A stretch of DNA of 35,051 nt, taken from assembly GCA_944385175.1 (NCBI GenBank), contig CALWWB010000012.1, positions 1 through 35,051 of the forward strand. Reading direction: 5' to 3'. A program made the translations under genes and the position numbers. The notes under the pieces are model-generated. The model was not told where the DNA came from and made no database searches. It saw only the letters and a list, made by a program, of their open reading frames with translations. Shown piece by piece: positions 31,296 through 35,051 of the stretch (position 1 is the first letter of the stretch; every line of letters begins with the position of its first letter). The DNA comes from an uncultured Oscillospiraceae bacterium. GTDB lineage: Bacteria > Bacillota > Clostridia > Oscillospirales > Oscillospiraceae.

Positions 31296-32591
31296 ATGGA
31301 AAAGAAACAATTCAAAGGCTGGGGAGTTCTTGCAGCTGCCTTCATTTTGTCTTTCATACCCACGGCAATAATGAGCAACTGCTTCTCCCTGTACATGGCC
31401 CCCGTATGCTCTGACCTGGGCTTCAGCAATACCAGCTGGTCTATGGTAAACCTCATATCCTCTTTTGCCAGTGCAATCGGCGCCATGGTCATTGCAGGCC
31501 TGTATCAGAAGAAGAATATGAAACTCATGATGGTAATCGTCACCGTGGGTACCGGACTGTGCTGGTTTATCGCCACTTTCTGCACCGCAATCTGGCAGTT
31601 TTATATTCTCTTCGGCCTCTCCAACGTATTCATGGCCGGTCTGACTCAGCTGCCCATCTCCATGCTGATCACTGCATGGTTTGAGGACAAGCGGGCCACC
31701 ATGATGTCCATCGCCTATGCCGGCGGCGGCCTGGGCGGCGCCGTATGGTCCCCCGTGATCTCCGGTTTCATTGCCGCTGACGCAACCGGCTGGAAGACTG
31801 CCATGATCTTCTCCGCCGTTGTTGTCACTGTCGTGATGGTGCTCACCGCTCTGTTCCTTGTCAAGCGCTCCCCTGCCGAGTACGGCACCGAGCCTTATCG
31901 TACCGGCAAGAAGGATGAGAAGGCCGAGGCTGCTGCCGCTGCAAAGAGCAATGCTTGGATAGGCGTGTCCAAGAAGACCGCAACCAAATCCGGAGCCTGG
32001 GGCTTCATGATCGGCGTTGTTATCTTCACCGGTATCCTGGCCGCAGGCGTCACCACTCACGTCCCCAACTTCATTACCTCTATTGCCCAGGACGGCGGCA
32101 AGCTCCAGGGCACCATCCTCTCCGCTTACTCCATCGTCTCCCTGGTGGGTATGATCTGCGGCGGAGCTCTCATGGATAAGATTGGCATCAAGAAGACCGT
32201 TCTCGGCGCTGTAGTGCTGGTCATCATCGGCCTCGGCAGCCTCTATGCCTATTCCATTACCGCCACTGTTTACTTCGCCTTTGGCTACTCCGTGTTCTTT
32301 GCTTTCGCCATGTTCCTGCCTAAAGTGCTGCCCGCAGTCATCATGTCCAAGGTTTTCGGAACCAAGGAATACGCAGGTATATACGCCTTTGCAAATCTCT
32401 TCTTCCTCATTGGCGCAGCTCTGGGTTCCGTACTTACCTCCATCATCCAGGGTATAGTTGGCTATGGCCTCACCTGGGTTGTCTACATGGTCTTCGCAGT
32501 TCTCCTCTTCGTCTGTGTCGCCGGTGCACTTAAGGGCGGCGAGAAGCTCCAGGAGAAGTACCCCGAGGGCGATGAAGTCACAGTTGCCTGA
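31296..32591 (+). CDS. MFS transporter in the baiG position
   Basis: 431-residue transporter, with about 12 hydrophobic segments in two halves joined by a charged loop near 190-225 (KRSPAEYG..GKKDEKAEAAAAAKSN). It starts MEKKQFKGWGVLAAAFILSF, a form typical of the oxalate/formate and monocarboxylate-type MFS branch, with YAGGGLGGAVWSPVISGFI in the first half. By place between baiB and baiF it should carry bile acids, as BaiG does in C. scindens. As remembered, BaiG is about 477 residues and of a different MFS subfamily; no colinear similarity was seen, so this looks like non-orthologous replacement. AAGGAG lies 9 nt upstream of ATG 31296. Direction (uptake or efflux) is not known. Confidence 0.85.
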   Translation: MEKKQFKGWGVLAAAFILSFIPTAIMSNCFSLYMAPVCSDLGFSNTSWSMVNLISSFASAIGAMVIAGLYQKKNMKLMMVIVTVGTGLCWFIATFCTAIWQFYILFGLSNVFMAGLTQLPISMLITAWFEDKRATMMSIAYAGGGLGGAVWSPVISGFIAADATGWKTAMIFSAVVVTVVMVLTALFLVKRSPAEYGTEPYRTGKKDEKAEAAAAAKSNAWIGVSKKTATKSGAWGFMIGVVIFTGILAAGVTTHVPNFITSIAQDGGKLQGTILSAYSIVSLVGMICGGALMDKIGIKKTVLGAVVLVIIGLGSLYAYSITATVYFAFGYSVFFAFAMFLPKVLPAVIMSKVFGTKEYAGIYAFANLFFLIGAALGSVLTSIIQGIVGYGLTWVVYMVFAVLLFVCVAGALKGGEKLQEKYPEGDEVTVA

Positions 32592-32667
32592 GCGGACTTT
32601 CTGAATTGATGAGGGGGGCGGCAATGCCTTATTCCCCCGAAAAAAACTATATGGAAGGAATACTTAC

Positions 32668-34023
32668 ATGAAAGTTATCAACAACAAGCTGACCCACAAA
32701 TTTACCGAGTATCCCGATTTCGGCGTTCTCAAGGGTGTAAAGGTCTTTATCACCGGTACAAACATTGCCGGCCCCTTTGCCGGATGCCTTATGGCCGAAA
32801 TGGGCGCAAAGGTTCTTCAGGCCGAGGCCCCCAATATCGCCTGCCAGACCAGAGGCACTCTGGCCTGGGCTCAGAACCACCGCAATGAGTTCTCCATCAC
32901 CCTTAACACCGCCACTCCCAGGGGAAAGAAAATCTTCCTCAAGTGCATTGAATGGGCCGACATTTGGATAGAGGCAGGCCGTCCCGGCTCCTATGAGAAG
33001 CGCGGTCTCTCCGATGAGGTGTGCTGGAAGCACAACAAGGCGCTCACCATCGTCCATGTCTCCGGCTACGGCCAGTTTGGCCCTGCCAAGAACAAGGCCT
33101 CTTATGATGTCTCCGGACAGGCAATGGGCGGCTACATGTATCTCAACGGCGTCTCCCCAACCTCCGGTCCTCTGAAGGTCAACCCCTATCTGTCTGACTT
33201 TGTCACCGCTTACAATGTCTGCATGGTTTCTCTGGCCGGTTATATCAATGCCCAGCACACCGGTGAGGGTGACTCCTGCGACGTGGCCCAGTACGACACC
33301 ATGTTCCGTCTCCTGGACAACTACCCCGCCAACTGGTTCAACAAGGGCTATCCCAAGCAGGGCGATCCCGTACCCTACCGCACCGGCAACAAGAGCGACC
33401 AGGCCGCCTGCTTCTCCTTCTATGACACCAAGGAGGGCAATGCCATGTTCGTGGCTATCGTCGGCCAGGGCCCTGTGGAGCGCGGCTATCCCATCATCGG
33501 CATGCCCAAGCCCGGTACCGGAGATGTGCCTCTCAAGTGCACCGGCTTCCCCCTCTTTGACCCCAGAGGCAAGAGAGCCGAGGAGCTCTGCACCAAGTTC
33601 TGCGCCGAGCACACCTGCGACGAACTGGAAGAGATCTTCACCAAGGCCGGTATCCCCTGCCAGCGCTGCTACGGTCCTGCCGACATCGAGAAAGATCCTC
33701 AGTACGCCGCCCGCGAGAATATCGTTGAGTGGGAAGACCAGTGCTTTGGCCCCATGAAGGGTATCGGCGTTACCAACATCTTCAAGAAGAATCCTTCTCA
33801 GATCTATGCTGCCGCCCCCTGCTTCGGCGAACACAACAGAGAGGTCCTCACCGAGTTCGGTTACAGCGAGGAAGAGATTGAGGATATGTACAAGAAGGGC
33901 GAGATGGCCACCTGGACTCCCAAAGACACCGCTATCAACAAGAACTATGTTGAGTGGCGCTTCTTCTGGGATCCCGAGCGTCAGGCCAAGCGCATCGGTA
34001 TGGACTATCCCCCCAAGAGATAA
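32668..34023 (+). CDS. baiF: Bile acyl-CoA:bile acid CoA transferase
   Basis: Class III (CaiB/BaiF) CoA transferase that moves CoA from late intermediates to new primary bile acid, sparing ATP. At 451 residues it is a little longer than C. scindens BaiF. Shared features with the remembered protein are TNIAGPFAGCLMAEMGAKV, QNHRNEFSI, ADIWIEAGRPGSYEKRGLSDE, IVHVSGYGQ, NPYLSDF (Asp177 in the catalytic Asp position), DVAQYD, PRTGNK-type YRTGNKSDQAACFSF, PIIGMPKPGTGD and IPCQRCYGPADIEKDPQ. The start ATG 32668 follows GGAAGGAA. It is the last gene of the unit, with a perfect hairpin 18 nt after the TAA. Confidence 0.95.
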   Translation: MKVINNKLTHKFTEYPDFGVLKGVKVFITGTNIAGPFAGCLMAEMGAKVLQAEAPNIACQTRGTLAWAQNHRNEFSITLNTATPRGKKIFLKCIEWADIWIEAGRPGSYEKRGLSDEVCWKHNKALTIVHVSGYGQFGPAKNKASYDVSGQAMGGYMYLNGVSPTSGPLKVNPYLSDFVTAYNVCMVSLAGYINAQHTGEGDSCDVAQYDTMFRLLDNYPANWFNKGYPKQGDPVPYRTGNKSDQAACFSFYDTKEGNAMFVAIVGQGPVERGYPIIGMPKPGTGDVPLKCTGFPLFDPRGKRAEELCTKFCAEHTCDELEEIFTKAGIPCQRCYGPADIEKDPQYAARENIVEWEDQCFGPMKGIGVTNIFKKNPSQIYAAAPCFGEHNREVLTEFGYSEEEIEDMYKKGEMATWTPKDTAINKNYVEWRFFWDPERQAKRIGMDYPPKR

Positions 34024-34040
34024 TAAAGCAATCAGTGATT

Positions 34041-34068
34041 CATGCCCCGGCTTTTCAGCCGGGGCATG
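34041..34068 (+). terminator. Terminator of the baiA-baiB-MFS-baiF unit
   Basis: Perfect 12-bp stem CATGCCCCGGCT with its complement and TTTC loop, followed by AGATTTATATATTT. It marks the right end of the bai locus. Confidence 0.8.
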
Positions 34069-34094
34069 AGATTTATATATTTGCGCAGAAAGAA

Positions 34095-34121
34095 ACCGCA
34101 GTCGCTTTACGCGGCTGCGGT
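34095..34121 (-). terminator. Terminator of xerD
   Basis: 11-bp stem (ACCGCAGTCGC with GCGGCTGCGGT, one wobble) and a 5-nt loop, 21 nt after the xerD stop. On the minus strand it is followed by TTTCTTTCT, a fair U-tract. Confidence 0.75.
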
Positions 34122-34142
34122 GTAGTTATATATCTTGTTTCC

Positions 34143-35027
34143 TCAGGCTCTGGGATGCGCCTTATTGTACACATCCTTCAGCTGCTTTTTAACCAGCTGG
34201 GAGTACATATGTGTGGAGGATATATCCGCATGTCCCAGCATTTCCTGTATCGCATGGATGTCCGCACCGTTTTCCAGCAGATGCGCTGCAAAGGAATGGC
34301 GCAGGGTGTGGGGAGTGATATCCTTCTCTATGCCTGCCTTTTTTTGGTAGTACTTCACTATTTTCCAGAAGCCCTGTCGGGACATGCGCTCTCCGCTGAC
34401 ATTCACAAAAAGTGACTGCTCGTCCGGCCTGGATATCATCTGAGGCCGTACCAGAGTTATATATTCGCTGAGAGCCTTCACAGCGGCGCTGTACATGGGG
34501 ATGAACCGTTCCTTATTTCGGCTGCAGCAGCGGATGACTCCGGCCCCCAAATTTACATCCGAAATGTTCAGGTCTATCAGTTCGCTGACACGTATACCCG
34601 TGGCATACAGCAGCTCCAGCATAGCTCTGTCCCTGTAGCCCTTGGCATCCACACACTGAGGCTGTTCCAGAAAGAGTTCCACCTCTTTCCCAGTGAGAAT
34701 CTGCGGGTATTTCCGTTCTGTCCGCACCGGAGAGACGCCTTTTGCAGGATTGGACTCCACAACGCCAACAGAGATGAGGTAGGAGAAAAAGGACTTGAGC
34801 GAGGCAATCCCCCGGGCCACGCTGGCATTGGACTTGCCGTGTCCGGTCATGTAGTCCATATAGTCCTCCACGTGTTCCTGTGTACACGCCTCCACCGGAA
34901 CCTCGGGCACAGCACGCAGATATCCCTCGAACTGCCGCACATCCCGGAGGTAGGAGGTCACCGTGTTCTCTGAGGCGCGCTTCACCTGGCGCAGATAGGC
35001 GCCGTATGCCTCAATATAATCGGCCAC
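34143..35027 (-). CDS. xerD: Tyrosine recombinase XerD
   Basis: Site-specific recombinase that with XerC resolves chromosome dimers at dif. It has 294 residues, the usual XerD length. The N-terminal SAM-like core-binding domain spans about 1-90 and the catalytic domain 105-294. The active-site residues are Arg146 (ATGIRVSEL), Lys172 (NKERFIP), His240 and Arg243 (HTLRHSFAAHLLE), His266 (LGHADISSTHMYSQL) and nucleophile Tyr275. The start is GTG 35027, with GGGAGGCGG about 8 nt upstream. Phage-type integrases are longer and more divergent, so this is read as the housekeeping enzyme, not evidence that the neighbouring bai locus is mobile. Confidence 0.92.
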   Translation of the reverse strand: MADYIEAYGAYLRQVKRASENTVTSYLRDVRQFEGYLRAVPEVPVEACTQEHVEDYMDYMTGHGKSNASVARGIASLKSFFSYLISVGVVESNPAKGVSPVRTERKYPQILTGKEVELFLEQPQCVDAKGYRDRAMLELLYATGIRVSELIDLNISDVNLGAGVIRCCSRNKERFIPMYSAAVKALSEYITLVRPQMISRPDEQSLFVNVSGERMSRQGFWKIVKYYQKKAGIEKDITPHTLRHSFAAHLLENGADIHAIQEMLGHADISSTHMYSQLVKKQLKDVYNKAHPRA

Positions 35028-35051
35028 GAGGACCGCCTCCCTTCCAAAGCC

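Noticed and set aside
28886-31492. Very long open frame (868 codons) on the minus strand opposite the second baiA and baiB
   Set aside because: It is antisense to two recognisable genes and spans the gap between them. The translation shows no family motif, and the codon bias of the sense genes explains the lack of stops.
34143-35027. Tyrosine recombinase beside the bai locus as an integrase of a mobile island
   Set aside because: Length and motifs match housekeeping XerD. No attachment-site repeats, tRNA target or other mobility genes were seen at the locus borders.

Overview
The window looks like chromosome from a gut anaerobe of the Clostridia, most likely an uncultured Oscillospiraceae-type bacterium. 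That placement is inferred from strong AGGAGG-like ribosome sites, frequent ATA codons, a GlgA/class I fumarase/XerD background, a run of sugar-transfer ATP-grasp genes, and above all a bile-acid-inducible (bai) gene set. No rRNA, tRNA, CRISPR array or insertion sequence was seen.

Layout. (1) 1-2394: the 3' part of a glycogen synthase gene whose N-terminal extension is built of 18-bp tandem repeats, then an XRE-type membrane regulator. (2) 2429-6717, minus strand: one operon for [4Fe-4S] fumarase alpha, a GT-C membrane glycosyltransferase, fumarase beta and malic enzyme. The glycosyltransferase splits the two fumarase subunits. (3) 6906-7703: a NagD-type HAD phosphatase on the plus strand, divergent from the fumarase operon. 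(4) 7778-18386, minus strand: a tightly packed operon of four sugar-transfer ATP-grasp proteins, a TupA-type ATP-grasp, an opine-dehydrogenase-like enzyme, two GT2 glycosyltransferases, a polysaccharide pyruvyl transferase, and a sodium:solute symporter with a 34-residue membrane peptide encoded just upstream. It reads as a pathway for a surface glycan decorated with amide-linked, possibly opine-like, groups. (5) 18573-34023: a complete but rearranged bile acid 7-alpha-dehydroxylation locus. (6) 34143-35027: XerD.

The bai locus. By protein similarity remembered from Clostridium scindens/hylemonae, it holds baiE and baiCD (minus strand) and, divergently, baiH, a baiA-type dehydrogenase, an FMN/FAD flavoprotein, a two-gene AraC/cupin regulatory module, a second baiA-type dehydrogenase, baiB, an MFS transporter in the baiG position, and baiF. 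Together these supply all known core activities: CoA ligation, 3-alpha oxidation, delta-4 and later reductions, 7-alpha dehydration and CoA transfer. No baiI is present. The classical single operon is broken into four units, marked by terminators at 18506, 26521, 28672 and 34041 and by a 675-bp divergent control region (21064-21738).

Likely regulation. The regulator has two AraC DNA-binding domains in one chain and is followed, overlapping by 8 nt, by a protein that carries only the related cupin sensor. Repeated motifs with regular spacing lie upstream of the bai promoters: CAGATAC twice, 20 bp apart, near baiCD; GTAGGAAAATT twice, 33 bp apart, near baiH; CATCTTGTA twice, 34 bp apart, upstream of the second baiA. 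They are candidate operators. A GC-rich, four-helix RNA could form in the baiCD leader.
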